From positions 1,240,489 to 1,304,488 of the forward strand of contig NW_024104378.1 in NCBI RefSeq assembly GCF_003945595.2: 64,000 nucleotides of DNA. The letters run 5' to 3'. The first letter of the stretch is position 1; each line of letters opens with the position of its first letter. Shown in pieces: positions 12,901-26,121 of this stretch. The translations under genes were made by a program, and so were the position numbers. This stretch comes from Pipra filicauda. Its lineage: Eukaryota; Chordata; Aves; Passeriformes; Pipridae. The notes beneath the pieces were generated by a model. The model was given only the letters and a program-made list of their open reading frames with translations, searched no databases and had not been told where the DNA came from.

Positions 12901-15900
12901 GTTTAGAAAATATGGCGCTGAAGGGACTAGACAGTGTTGGGTTAAATAAAACCTCTAAAATATAATGGAAACCAAATAATTGTTTCTGAGCAGGAGATTC
13001 AGATCTCCTTGGCACTGGGTCAGTCACCTTTCAATAAAGTCTTTTAGGTGAAATATCATGCTGAAGATTGTTAAGAGAAGTGCCAAATTTGATAGGCTTG
13101 AAGACTAGTAGTGTGGCAAATCTCCTCTTCATCATTAACAATTTAAAGTCTTGCCAGAAATAACTGCTGTGCAAAGAGAGAACACTCTTCAGTATGTTAA
13201 AATTTGCTAACAGAGTGTGTCCTAATCAAATTTTGTCCTGAATTGCCAAATGATGCATAGTTGTTTGTGTTGTAGATAACGCTCCAGTGGGGACTATTCT
13301 AAAATCCCTGAAATCTCATGTTATGCGAGACCTTTGGCTGAACTTTAACTCTACACTCAGAAGTGAGATGTTGGTGCTATAAGCCACCCAGATCTACATC
13401 AAATACTGTAATTTTAATTGTACACTTAGCTAACAAAGATCAACTTAGATTAAATGAGCAATAAATTCCCACCTCTACAAAATGAACAAAACAACATTTC
13501 AGAACAGTGTACTCTGCATTTGAGGCCACACTCAGAGGTAACAATGGCAGAAAAGGGACAAAGTAGCCATCTAAACATTGGTAGGATTCTTGCACTTTTT
13601 GTCTTTGTGTGCAACAGATGTTTCAGTGAGCTGGTCAGTTGTATCATATAAGCTATAAAATAAAGACATAAGGCTTAACAAATAATTGGCACAGACCCAA
13701 CACTTAAATCAGCTTCAAGTTCTATGAGAAATTATGCTACTTTGAGGGCAACTATAAGGAAAATCTATTCTGATGGAGTGTACCTATTCAGTTTTGGCTG
13801 ATTGCTGTTTGAACTCCCCCTGCTTACAAGTACATTAGGGAGTATATATTTCAAAAAAACATTGTACAGTATTGCTAGGGACTCTGCATGTATTTATCCT
13901 GTTGAAATGTTTGAAGTTACAACCCACATATGAGTTTTTAATTTCTTTCCATTTTTAATATCCCACGTTGGAAAATGTCAGTGCATCCACACGTTGTAGT
14001 GCCATTCCAAATCTCTGCAGGTCTCTGTAATGGAGAGTCAGAGGCTGGACCAAACATCTCCAGAGTTGAATGCTTGTTTGAAACGTCCTTTGTCTTATCT
14101 GTTCTTTTCTGAGATCTACAAAGACTCTTTCACCATGCTGCTGTTCAGTCCTGACTCATTTCTATTCTTAGACTGAGCAAAGTAGACTCTCCAGATTAGA
14201 AGTTTCAGAGGAGTCCTGTAATGGAGGCTTTTAAGGGAGACTTACATGAAGAGTTTCACTGTTGGATCTAAGTTGATTCCCTCCAGATGTCTGGTCATCT
14301 GGAGAGAGAGAAATATCAAAGGTCTCCCCATGCATTTCAAAATGTATCTTTTCCTTCTGCTGAGAAGAGGCCCTAGTACTCAATAATGCTCCCATTCTTG
14401 GGACTGTTTCAGGGGAAGCCTCTTCTGCGGTTTGATGGAGTTATTGCTTCCAATAGCTCTGCTGATCTCATCACTTTAAATTATAAAGATGACCTGGGGC
14501 TTAATGCCATGCCCATGTTCAACACCCCACACTCAAGCTGATGCCATTTTTATTACATATTTGCAACAATATAGCAGGCATCCCCTCAGGCCTCTCTCTA
14601 TGCTCCCACCAGAGAAGAATCTTCAGACAGAAAAAGAATGAACACTGGAATATGAACCTGTTATCAGAGAAACTCTATTAGATCTACTATATGTCCGTAT
14701 CACGATTTTTTTCTTTGAATGAGAGCCATCAGTCTTCAAAATTGGGGTTTAACACAACAGCAATGAAGAGCTTCTAGGTCCTGAAGACTACAGCCGCTCT
14801 CTCCTGTAATAATAGAAGCCATCATAAGAACTTCCTTCCTGATCCTTTCATTTACTATTGCTTTTGCTCTTAGCTATTTACTGTTGATATTTTGCTTTTA
14901 TTTTAAAGTGTCCAAGAACCATTAAGACAACTGTATTTTTCCAGATTAATACAGCTACCAGAACCCAAAATAGTAGACAAAATAGCTGTTGTGGTCAAGA
15001 GATCTTGCTGTGGAAGTAGTTTACTGGGGGAGGTTAAAGCTAAACCTCTGTTTAACCACTGGCCACCTTTAGAACATGTGCAAGATTTCTTCTCTTTCAA
15101 AATTTGAACATACGAAAATTCAAATGCATGGAAAATGAAAACAGAGGTGCATGACAGACAGCTGTCTATTGATATTTCAGTCAAGACCTGTACCTGCAGC
15201 AAATGAAGAAAAAGAGCAAAAGACACCATGAGGCATATCGGTCACTCTCCTTTCATCCCAGAAGACTCTGAGAGGTTACAGAGGAGGATGATGAAATTTT
15301 TAGAGCAGATAAATGGAGAAATGTCTTAGCTTGGATTGAGTGAGTTAGGTATTTCGTCCCTTGTGGGCAAAAATAAGAAAAAACCTTCACTTTGTCTTAA
15401 TACACAAATACATTTCCTTATTAAACCCAAAATGAGGAAATGCAGGCCTGCACTCGTGGTTGCCTATAACCTCACAAAGCACCACAGATAATAATCTCTT
15501 TCTGAACCATTCTGATAATCATTTCTTCACCCACAAAAAGCATCAAAGTCACGCTGCTTCGGCAGAGAGCCATCTGCACAAGTGGGATTGTCACATACTC
15601 CTGACTGGGTAAGGCACATCTGGCAATTCCTTCCCACATGCCATCCATGTGTGCAAGGCTGGTGTGTTCATGATGCATTGGACAGTTTTCTGTACAGAGC
15701 ACATGTAGTAACGCTGGTTCTTCCAGAATCGTTGGATTGATAACGTATCTACCGTGGAACTGGTCAACACACATTAGAAATATCTGGTAATTCCTGATAT
15801 TCAGTGGCTTGGTCAGAGCTATGCTACTGCTATGACTAGCTGGGAATACTTCTAAAAATCCTGGATATATACTGAAGTTGGTCTTTTTACACTTAGATTC

Positions 15901-18900
15901 CACCCGGGGAAGGGAGGGGAATGGGGGGGGGGGGGGGGGGGAGAAAAAAAAAAAGGGAAAATATTTGAGGAAACCTGAATTTATCTACCACCTCCATTTG
16001 AACTAAAAACCTGATTCCACAAGAAACAGTGGCATAGCTTCTAACATTCTTGGTAAAGTGAGGATTTAACCTCTGGAATTTACTTTCTAGTTCTCATCTC
16101 TGAGTCCTAGAATATGCTTACAGCACATAAAACTGAAGCAAGCAAAAGTGGCTGTTGGGACAGCAAGAGTGAGAATTTTCTGGTCTGTCACACACACACA
16201 TGAACAAAGCAGCTTGGTTGGAAGGTCATGTGCCACTGAAGCATATTTCAAAAGTTCATAGAAATGTCACAAATATAAGGTAATGATGAATGCAACAGAT
16301 GCTAACACCTCTATATAATTCTGTTCTGTAATTCAACAGGGTCATGGATGATAAGGCCAGAAAAAGCTGTTTTATTCACAAATTCCATGTTCATCTGCAT
16401 AACATCAGCCACAGAACTTCAAACTCAGCCCTGACATAAGTGACTGAAGTAACTGGGTATGTTAGCAGTGTGGCTTCTACAAATTCATTGGAGGTTTCTT
16501 GTTACCACAGCAAAAAGATGGTAAGATTAAACCAGGTGTAAGGTGGCAGTGTGAGTTAAGAAACTCCCCTGTGAGTCCAAAGGTATGTGGCAAGCCCGAG
16601 GACAGATTGGTAACCAAGGCTACCATCAGTCATTCCTGCTCTAAATCAGTTCCAGGAAATCAGAGGTAATGGCATGGGATGATAACCATTGTAGTGTCCT
16701 GTTGGCCACAGAAAACAAGGTTTCAGTCTAGCCTGTCAAGACAATCGGTTTCAGATGATTCCTGAATATTGGATAGGTTAAACTGATTTTCAACATTTCC
16801 AAAATGGCTTAAATACTAGGTATGTGATATGCTACAACTGCATCACATTTATAAGAGCATCAAAGGAAAATGCTCTTAGTGCTGCACCATCAAAGAGTTT
16901 TAGCTGTTTGAAACTCAATGTATTTGTATTTATGTCATGAAATAAGAAAGAAAATATTTTTTAGAGAAAAGGTATGTATATTTCATTACTTAAATGTAAG
17001 ACTTATCATCTCCTTATGATTCCTACATTGATTCATTCTTCCTTTGCTCCACAATTATATAATATTGAGTAAATTAGTTTCCTGCAAATGCCTGGAAAAG
17101 GAGAAGTTAATGCATCATGCAAAATAACTTTGTATGAAAGATATTTATTTTTATGAATCTGGCTCTAAGACTCTCTCTCCAGTTTTAAAATTACTATCAC
17201 AGCCAAAAGATCCCACTTAACAGAATATATGATCCCAAAAATGAATATCTGTTAGATTGTTCATAAAGAGTGCTTTGAGAAATAACTTCTCACAGATGGA
17301 AAGCTATAAAAATGGTGTTCTGCTATCTCATAGTTTGAACCACAGTCTCAGAACATATGAAATATTGATATTGAATCAAGCTGTACCTGGTTCTGCTTGA
17401 ATGAATTCTTCCAAGTTCTTGACCTCTGTTCTAATGTTGTTTCATTTTAAGCGGAGTTCAATGGAAAGAAAAAAACACAACAACAACAGAAAAAAAAACC
17501 CCAACCAAACACAAAAAAACCCTGCTCAACTTTTTGTCCACGAGCAGACGCAAATCAGGAATGACATACTGTTTTAGCCTATTTGATATTATATGTTGCC
17601 TTTAAATAGTATAGTTGTAATAAAGTATAACGGCATGAATGGTCACACACATGAACATTTACTTGGTGTGAAGTGTTTTCACTGCTTTCCCTACAGAATA
17701 GATACATCTTGACAAAGAGAAGTGGCATAGAGAGCACTGCTGACATTTTTAGGTGATGGAATAATGAAAATAAATGTTCGTTACTGCAGGATTTTTCTAA
17801 AGAAGGTTCTCTACTGACAGAATCATTCTCACTGAAAAATACTGACATCGTCAGTAGAGAAGGCTATCTGTGAGTAGAAATTTTTCTCTTGGTGTCTTCT
17901 CTCTTCATGCACCAGTTCAGTCCTGGCACAGTTTTCAGAGTGTACTGCAAGGATGCTTTCATGCACATTGCCTTTAAATCATCACTGAGGACGCACCAAA
18001 AGTACCAATATAACCATTTCCTGGAAAGTTTCAGTGCTCTCTCCAGGTGTTCTTAACTTTCTTAATAACAGCAATTCACAGTGTCAGGGTCCCGTTAGTT
18101 ACCAGACAGATCATTTAACCACTCATAGAAAGCATCCAACATCTGCCTCAGTGATATGTTTCCCAATCAGAATCTGCTACCTCATGCCTTTTGATCTTGA
18201 ACTGCAGTATGATTGTGGCTTGTGAACAACAGCACAAACACTGACACTGAACACCTCAAAGTCCACTCTTAAGATAACAGAGACCCTGGAGAAACAGCTG
18301 GAAAAGCAGAGCATCAGTGGTCAGAAAATTCTGCACTCTACCACAGACCTTACATGGAGTCATTTAGCTGGGTCCTCCTTTTTTAACTCTGTTTTTTTTT
18401 TTTTTTATAAAGAACTTGTATGGAGCAACTTGTCCTAGGCAAGCTCTTGTTTAACTCAAGTCAGTATACCAGACCATTTACAGGTATATTACTTTTCTTC
18501 TCCATACCTTTCATTTCAATATATTTATTATCCTTCACCTAATAAATCTTTTATCAAGTTATACATAAAGCTTGGATTGATTTAGAAAAGTGTCTGTGGC
18601 AGATTTTACAGCTGAAGATCTCCAAAGTGTTTTTATCACTACCGGATTTTTCCATATAACAGCTAATACTGGTTGGTCCCTTTGTGCAGCCCAGGGACTA
18701 GCTAAAGTGTGCCCTTTGAGGGTACTCCAACTGCTTCTCCCAGTACAGCTACTCCTGTCTTGGATTCTTATTCACTTCAATTGTTTTTATATCATTGTTT
18801 TCTGTACCAGTGTACCTTCACATCATAAGTTTGTTGCTCTGTCTGAGCAAGTAAGCAAGCAGACTTCTGGACTGATGGTCCAGGTTTGCCCCACTGAACC

Positions 18901-21900
18901 TCAAGAACCTCAAGTTGTACATGAACTAGGAATTCACTTCCCTGTAGACAGTGGACAGTGAAAGAACTCTCCAGATGTGATTCAGATCTCAAATGGGCTG
19001 ACTTGCCTGGAGAAGCCTCACTCAATTTCCTGAAGTTACATAGAGAACAGCAGATTAATGTGCCTTAGTCCAAAGTTGGCATTTGTTCCCCTGGTGGCTT
19101 CCATTGGATCCTGTCCTAAAATGAATTTGTATTTCAAAAAGCTATATAAAACTTTTGATGCATTTTTTCTTAACAGGGGTGGCAGTGAACTGAAAACAGA
19201 TAGAAAACTCCCAGAGAGGAAGGCTGTGTCCAAAACATTGTGCAGAGAGAAAGTAGGAGGAGGAGGGAGGGAAGGAGAGGAAAATCCAGGGTGAATAATC
19301 AATACTCAGGGGTCTGGAGGGCCTGGACAATTAGGGAATGCATCTCCTAGCTCTCCTCAGAATCCTGAAGCTGCCAAAAGGCTGTTACCTGCTCTGGGAC
19401 TGCTTAGGGAGCTGAGGACATGCCCTGAGAGCCCAGAGAGGCTTTTGGCTCCCCAAAGCTGTGAGTTCACACCAGCCAGAAGAGGATGTGAAATCCAGCC
19501 TCACCAAGCTGTCTGGAAGCCGAGCTGTCTGGAAAAGCATTAAGGAAGGGCCTTAAAACCTGTCCACTGCAGCAGGTTTAGATTAAAACAGGTATGTTGT
19601 AAGCAAACCTAAACCCACTCAAATGGCTGGAGAACCAGCTCCTGCTCAGCTTGCAGGGATTATGTGCCTCGCACTGACCAACTTCATGCCAACAACTAGC
19701 CCCAGTGCTGCTCAGCTTCCATCTCCACTATACATGCCACCAGGACTTCTTTTAGCAGATGGTAGCCATTTGCTATGCCAAGCAAAATCTGTGTTGGACC
19801 TGCTAACTGACGGATGATACAGAGCCATAGACAGTACTTTTTTTTTTCTTATTGCAAATAGATATAAGAGCATTGGTGTGCCCAGTTGGCCTCGTGGGGC
19901 AGTGCTTGCATAGTACCTCTTCCCACCCACATGTTAAAAATTGTCCCATGTAGACACTTCCACGAACTCTTGTGATCACTTTGCTTTTGTTCTTTCTTGT
20001 TTAGTTTCCCTTAATCTAAAAGAAGTAACTCAAACTGAGAACATATTGCTGCTCTTTGAGTGTGGAAAAACATAACATAGCAACTTGTCTTAGCTTTCTA
20101 ATAGTTTCACGATGTGCTTTTAAACAATGTCAAACTTGTTCAAGGCTCATGACATTTGAAGTTGGCAAGTAAATCAACGTTTGGGTTTTTTTCAAAAGCA
20201 AAACTTTTTAGAAATAAAATGGTTGTATTAATTTCAACAGAAAATATTAGTCCCTGCTTTTTCTGTTTTTTTTTTCTTTTAGACACAAAGTGCTGTGTAT
20301 GCAAGATTATTTTTATTTTCTATGTATGTTGCAGTGCTCAACATTTTAATTGCCACTTCCTCAATAAAACCATTGGAAATCTTCCATCTTGCCATTAGCA
20401 CTTACAAAATAACTGTTAACAATATGTTATCCAGACACAGAAACTTTATAATTAACATTGGACTAGTCTTCAAAGTCTAGTGACTAAAATATATCCTATA
20501 AAATTACTGGACTTCATTCAATGCTATTCTGCTGGTTTAATGTTCAATAAATGTGTTGAGGGGAGATATTTGGCAACATGCATTAGTCTCTCTGGCAGAG
20601 AGAATGACTACAATGGGGTTTGCTCTCTGCTCTATGGCAAGAGCACCAAGGCTCTACTGGGCTGCTGCGCAAACACTGAAAGGTTGCTGCTGGTGTGAAA
20701 TAACATAGCTCCCAGACACACTGCTGTGCAATCCTTCAATGCAATGCTCCTCCCTTGTCAACTGACAAGGAATTGGACAGTTCTCACATAAGCAATAAAA
20801 CACAACAGGCACTGTATTTCTGGACCATTATAGCACAACTGGGGTAGTGTCAGAAGGCTGAAGGCCAAGCATCTCAACTCTGGGAGAAATACAAGATTGG
20901 CTCTGAAGCATCTTAATGCTATCCCAAAATGGAATTTCTACAGTACATTAAATAAGGAGGAATACTTAGTCCTGTGCCTTTAACACAGACATCGACATGA
21001 CATCACTGGCAGCTAATTAAGACTTATTCCAGCCAGAATTTTGCTGCAGCCATAGCAGGCCATTGCACTGGTAAAGAATTTGGAGGACAGGATGAAAAGG
21101 ATTGGAATGCACTTTTATTTAGATCAAACTATGAAAAAGGCATCATAATGGATTAAAAACATAATTTTGCAGGATCAATCAAATTTAAAGCAGTATCTCC
21201 AAATAATCTGATTGTACAAAGCTCTTTGCCCATGGGAAACATCTGAAAAAAACTCTGCCTAGTTTCTGAGATAAGCAAGACTAATGGACCAACCAACATG
21301 TGGATACAGTTCTGGGAGTTATTTTTACTAGGGTATAGCTCTTAGTCCGGCCAAGAGTATTGTTGTGTTTAACACTCCAGATGCTCAAGGGATGAAGCCG
21401 TCACTGTCTCAGTGTACTTTCAGTTCTTTATAAGTATGAAATACTTCACATGCAAGTTGATATCTATGCCAGAAGCTACTGTAGGCAAGATTCAGGCTAC
21501 CCAGGGTTCCTACCTAGCAAGAAAATTTGGGAAGTCAGAAGCAAAATCCTTGGCCTTAGAGCCATGGGACTCCATGAGACACTGAATAAAGGAGGTATGT
21601 CAGTGAGGCACACACAGCTCTCCCAGCCCTGCAGTTTTTGCCCTGTGTACACCCAAATGTATAAAGAGAAAAATTAATAAATACACACTATAAATATTAA
21701 TATGAGTTTTGCTGTATCCTAAAAGTAAAATTTACTGTTTTTCCAGACTGCTTTACTTACTTTTTACAGATCTTTTAGCAGGTAATATGAAAAAATATAA
21801 CTGCAGCATCTGGGCAGACTTTCCTTCAGAAAATAAACCTTAGTAGGAACTGTTTTCCTATACTCTCCTTGTTCTTGGCTCACAGGTCATCTAGTGAGGC

Positions 21901-22469
21901 CACAGTTGGAGTAGTGAAAGAACAGTGCCAGGGAAGGGCTTTCATCTTTCATGCTCATTACACACATGAACATTTGCTTTCTGTCAACAGTTTGGACACT
22001 CGGTCAGATCAGTTATTTTCAAATTGTTTGTCATTGTCTGAGCAGGCTTGGTCTCTTTGCAAAGTATAGTTTTCAGATCCCTCATAAGCAGGAATAGACA
22101 GTTGAGCAAGTGGTTGGGTTGCTGAGGGGAATGGTTTGGGCTCAGAAATGTCTACTAGAACACAGTGGAAGCTCCTACCATCTAGATATTTCTCTGTACT
22201 GACTCAGTGGGCTCATTCTGTTCAGCACTCTACTAATATTATATCTAATAATACAATTGTGAAATTAGGTTACAGATTATTGTGAGGGTGACTGAGTTCT
22301 GCTGGTATAACATTGCTACATTGTGACAGTCAGGTTTCAGATGAAAAACACTGACAATTTTTTAGGTTAAAAAATCCTTTGTTTATTCATTGTCAAGCAC
22401 TCAGATTGAAGAGAGACAAAAGATTTTGGAGGACATCTTTTCTGTGTATTCTTTTTTGCCATCGTCGCA
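9997..22469. other. Intergenic DNA, no gene seen
   Basis: A long AT-rich stretch without recognisable genes. It contains a 19-base G run followed by A runs at 15923-15954, an A/C-rich stretch at 17462-17525, a T run near 18392-18407, a short inverted repeat CCTTGTCA/TGACAAGG at 20753-20770, and a doubled AAGATATCATTA word near 11925-11957. The longest open frame (143 codons, - strand, 15472-15903) shows no domain I recognise and is within chance expectation. Confidence 0.5.
15923..15954 (+). repeat. Homopolymer G19 with adjacent A-rich run
   Basis: Nineteen consecutive G (15923-15941) are followed by AG and eleven A. Long G runs can form quadruplexes and are also frequent sites of sequencing error, so the run length is uncertain. 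Confidence 0.9.
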
Positions 22470-23000
22470 TAGCTATCAATCATAAGATCAGAGAAAAGGG
22501 ACCTATAAGGGACATTATCTGGTTGATCCACCTCCAGCATGGTAGGGCATATATGCACTCCCTTCCTACCATTTACTTTTCTAACTTATTCTTGGGTCCC
22601 TTTGGTGATTTGGCTTCACGGTTTCCCTAGACAATATATTTTAATGCTTGGTTATTTATTACAATAGAAACAATATCCTTATTGTTCTGATACCTAAGAG
22701 GTACCTTATTTAAATTACCTCCTTTTTCGTGTACAAAGGGCAAAGGAAATTTTTTTTTTGTTCTTCTTGCTGCTACCCTCTTGTATCTGAAGGTTATTAT
22801 CACAATTCCTTTTTATTCTTCTGCAGAATAAACAATCTAAATTCCTTCAGCTGTTATTTGTAAGGTATGATTTTAGGCCTTTGACCACAGTTGGTGCCCT
22901 CCTCTGGTGTCCATTCACTATGTCTTTTTGGTGTGCAACACCCAGGTTTACCCACACTGAATAGAAGGAACTTGTTTAATGTTTTACAGGTGATATCCCT
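22470..23000 (-). mobile_element. Old, diverged CR1-family LINE 3' end
   Basis: Reading + strand, AATCATAAGATCAGAG near 22476 corresponds to the 3' terminus of CR1 in reverse. Further right, CTGCAGAATAAACAATCTAA, TTCCTTCAGCTGTTATTTGT, TGCCCTCCTCTGGTGTCCA and GCAACACCCAGG follow the order of the CR1 3' UTR and reverse-transcriptase C-terminus (FSLEKRR region). Divergence is high and no frame survives. Right end is approximate. Confidence 0.6.
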
Positions 23001-23696
23001 GTCAACTGCCGCCTTCTGAGCTCTGGGATTACACTGTGACTGGGGTAGGTATTGTAAGACAAAACATTTCTCTGATCATTATCCAGTAAAACCATTTGCA
23101 TCTTGAAGTTCATGAACACTTGCTAGAATATTCACAGAAGCAAATGCAACTGGGGACATAAAGACAACTGTAACAAATTCAGACAAATATCCCTAAAGTA
23201 AGTGCTAATGTCATCTCATTCTGAGTTAAATATAGATACCCTTCCTTAGGACGATGCAAGATGATAAATTAATCTGCAAGTTTAATAAGATCAAGTGGTA
23301 GATACTTATTAAACTGGTAATAGGTGTACATCATGTCGCAGTTTCAATGTTTTAAGAAAAAAGAGGCAATGCTTATAAAGAAAACACAGTGTCTCTTATG
23401 GTCTGAAAACAAGGAGAGGGGAAAACACACATCTCCCCACAACAACAAATGAGCTGTCATCCACACAAGCTGTCCTCTAGACATATTTCTATCTTGGACC
23501 TGACAGAGGGGTTTTGACCCAAATGCTTGTCTCTTTTTTTCCAACTGTATTAAGCAACCTAATAAAAGAGATGGCCTCTGTCCATAAATCGTGTTTCTCT
23601 GGTGGCTATCACTCTAATATTTGCTGCCATAAGCCCCTAGGAATTCACAGATCATTCTGTTTCTCTCTCAAAAAGACAAAAAAAAAAAAAAAAAAA
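23001..23696. other. Intergenic DNA, no gene seen
   Basis: Ordinary AT-rich sequence ending in an A-rich homopolymer at about 23678-23696, where the duplicated segment begins. No coding or repeat identity is recognised. Confidence 0.5.
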
Positions 23697-23933
23697 TCAG
23701 ATGAAACCCTATCCTGCTGCGGATGCCCATACATCCTGCCACAAACAAAAGCGGTGATCAAAGGATTGGCCAAGTAACAATTAGCCTACAACTGCACTGA
23801 TGTTTGGAAAATACAACAGGTGAACAAAAGATGTGACCACTGACCTAAAGTGTACTGGAAATTTATTTCCCAAGCACATGAAGGAGTCACCCACAGCCAA
23901 CACATTGCACATGGTGTGCAACATGCCCACAAA

Positions 23934-25807
23934 ACCAGGACTGATTTTGAAGGGCTCTTCCAGTGCTTCACCTGCTCTGTTGAAGCCACCAAACTCCTGG
24001 CGAGACTTCAGCTCCTTTGGGTGCATGGTGGCTTTGGAAAAACACAATCCCTATTCACAGGCAGGAGAAAATCACCAAATGATTTGTTACAAATTATTCA
24101 TCATGCTCTAAGAATAACCAACTTATTTCATTTAAAAAGAGGGCACAGAGGTTCTCTGCAAGCACATGAGCATTTTTCCCCAAGGAAAATTTCATAATGG
24201 TTAATATAAGCAGAACTACAGTAGTGCATATGGTTAACAGCTGCTTTAACATGATATGGCATAACAACTGTCTGGAAATCATTAGCCTAACTTTTCTTTA
24301 GTATTTGGGTAATTAACCAACAGACAGAGCTATTTTACCATATCAGATAATACGTATATAATTTTTTCTGTATTATTTACAGTACATATAGTGCTGTTTC
24401 TCAAAATAATACATGAAATGATTGCTGGATGAAAAAAAAATCGTAGGTCTCCATAGATATTAGACATATATTTAGATCTTTCCAAAACACTGAAGCATTC
24501 AAATAAGACTTTCCTTTAAGGAAATTAAAACATAAAACTCTATTACTGTTAAGGTTGCATAGAGACTAACAAAAGCCTGGAATATAAATATTTATATGTA
24601 GATATAAATTTTGTTAAATATATTAAACCATACAGCAAAGTTCTCAGAGACTTTGATAATGTAGATCACCTTTTGCTACAAAGATTTTGTAGCAGGTTTT
24701 TATATTGCTCTTTACAACTGCCACCTTCCCCCTGTTTTGTCTACTCATAATAATTTTTTTGGAAGCACAGCTATTCTTTAGCTTAAGCAGTGATATCAGG
24801 AAATAGTTAGCTCTTTTAGTGCTAAGTAGAGTCAAAATTGAAGAAGAATAAGATAGACCAGCATCACATATGGAGGCCAAAATAATCTTATGTTGACCTA
24901 CAGAAAGCAAGAAGCCATTGTCATGTTGTGTGAAAACGTATATAAACTTGTGTAGTCAAGGAAGTATAGAAAGGCAACTTGAAAAATACAGTCGTTTAAC
25001 AAGCCAACAACTGTGTAGTTCAATAGCGTCCCTGATTTAGGAATCAAATTTTGTTGATTAAAAAATAAAATTGAAGGTTTTTTACCTATTCAAACTTTAT
25101 TCATTCTGTAAAAGAGTTAAATTATAACAATGATATCACTTCCAGAAGCTTCTTTAGGAAGTAAATATGGTCAAAGGATGTCCTAAAATTTAGAATGTAC
25201 ATATGGCAAAAATAAGTATTTAAAATTGTAAGAGATGAATTCCTGTCAACTTCACATGAGTCCAAGTAGTAGGGAGGTAAGGAGTAGTAATGATGTAAAG
25301 CTTTCCTTTCTGCTTCGCAGGGTGTTTGCATGTGTGTATTTATTTGTGCACTTGTCCTTCCTTGAGGACAGCTCAGAATTCATATTTAAAACCCATAGAA
25401 AACACCTTCATGGAGGTGCATCCATGTTCTTTGGAGTGGGGAAGTGAAAGCTCTTAATAGTTTGGTCATAATGAAGCTTTGGGAGTGGGGAGGGAGAAAT
25501 GATGTGACAAAAATACAAGTGGTTTCCCAGTTGCCTGACAATAAGACAGAGATTAGTTTGACCCAATAGACTTCTATTTTGGATGCCACTAAATGTAGTT
25601 TTCACTTGAGCTGCTCCTATTGGACCTCATACATAAGAAAACATACATTTCTTTACAGCACACATCTGAAAACACAGTGGTAAATCCTAATCCTGCAACA
25701 GATTTTGTAGCACAGGTATGTTCTTGTTTAATAAAGATAGATTCCATTCCAACAGTAGCCATTTAGTAAGAAATACATGCAATGCACTGCTGTTGGAATC
25801 TGATCTA
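23934..25807 (+). repeat. Duplicated 1874-bp segment, copy 1
   Basis: Aligns base for base, with a constant offset of 2188 and no indel noticed, to 26122-27995. One difference was seen: T at 25345 versus C at 27533. The copy stops exactly at the N gap. It contains no gene. The pattern fits two haplotype or contig versions of one locus. Confidence 0.93.
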
Positions 25808-25907
25808 NNNNNNNNNNNNNNNNNNNNNNNNNNNNNNNNNNNNNNNNNNNNNNNNNNNNNNNNNNNNNNNNNNNNNNNNNNNNNNNNNNNNNNNNNNNNN
25901 NNNNNNN
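25808..25907. other. Assembly gap (100 N)
   Basis: Exactly 100 consecutive N, the conventional size for a gap of unknown length. It separates the two near-identical copies and abuts a poly-A run on its right. Confidence 0.99.
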
Positions 25908-26121
25908 AAAAAAAAAAAAAAAAAAAAAAAAAAAGATCAGATGAAACCCTATCCTGCTGCGGGGCCATGCTCCTGCACAAAACAGCGGTGTCAGGGATTG
26001 CCGCGTTAGCCTCAGATGAACTGATGGGTTGGTACAACAGGGTATAGTGCCATGAATAAATGTGACTTTGTGTCCCAAAGCCATGAGGTCACCACAGTCA
26101 GCACTGCACTGGTGCAGTGAC
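25908..26121 (+). repeat. Degraded left edge of duplicated segment, copy 2
   Basis: It begins with 27 A, then GATCAGATGAAACCC as at 23697. It follows 23697-23933 only loosely, with many mismatches and about 52 fewer bases (offset 2240 at the start, 2188 at the end). Beyond this block identity becomes almost perfect. That abrupt change suggests low-accuracy sequence at a contig end. Confidence 0.75.

Noticed and set aside
15472..15903. 143-codon open frame on the - strand in intergenic DNA
   Set aside because: No domain, signal peptide or known family is recognised, and there is no splice or promoter context. Frames of this length are expected a few times by chance in 64 kb.
18590..18961. 123-codon + strand open frame with a hydrophobic middle
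   Set aside because: The leucine-rich patch comes from T-rich sequence. There is no family resemblance and the length is at chance level.
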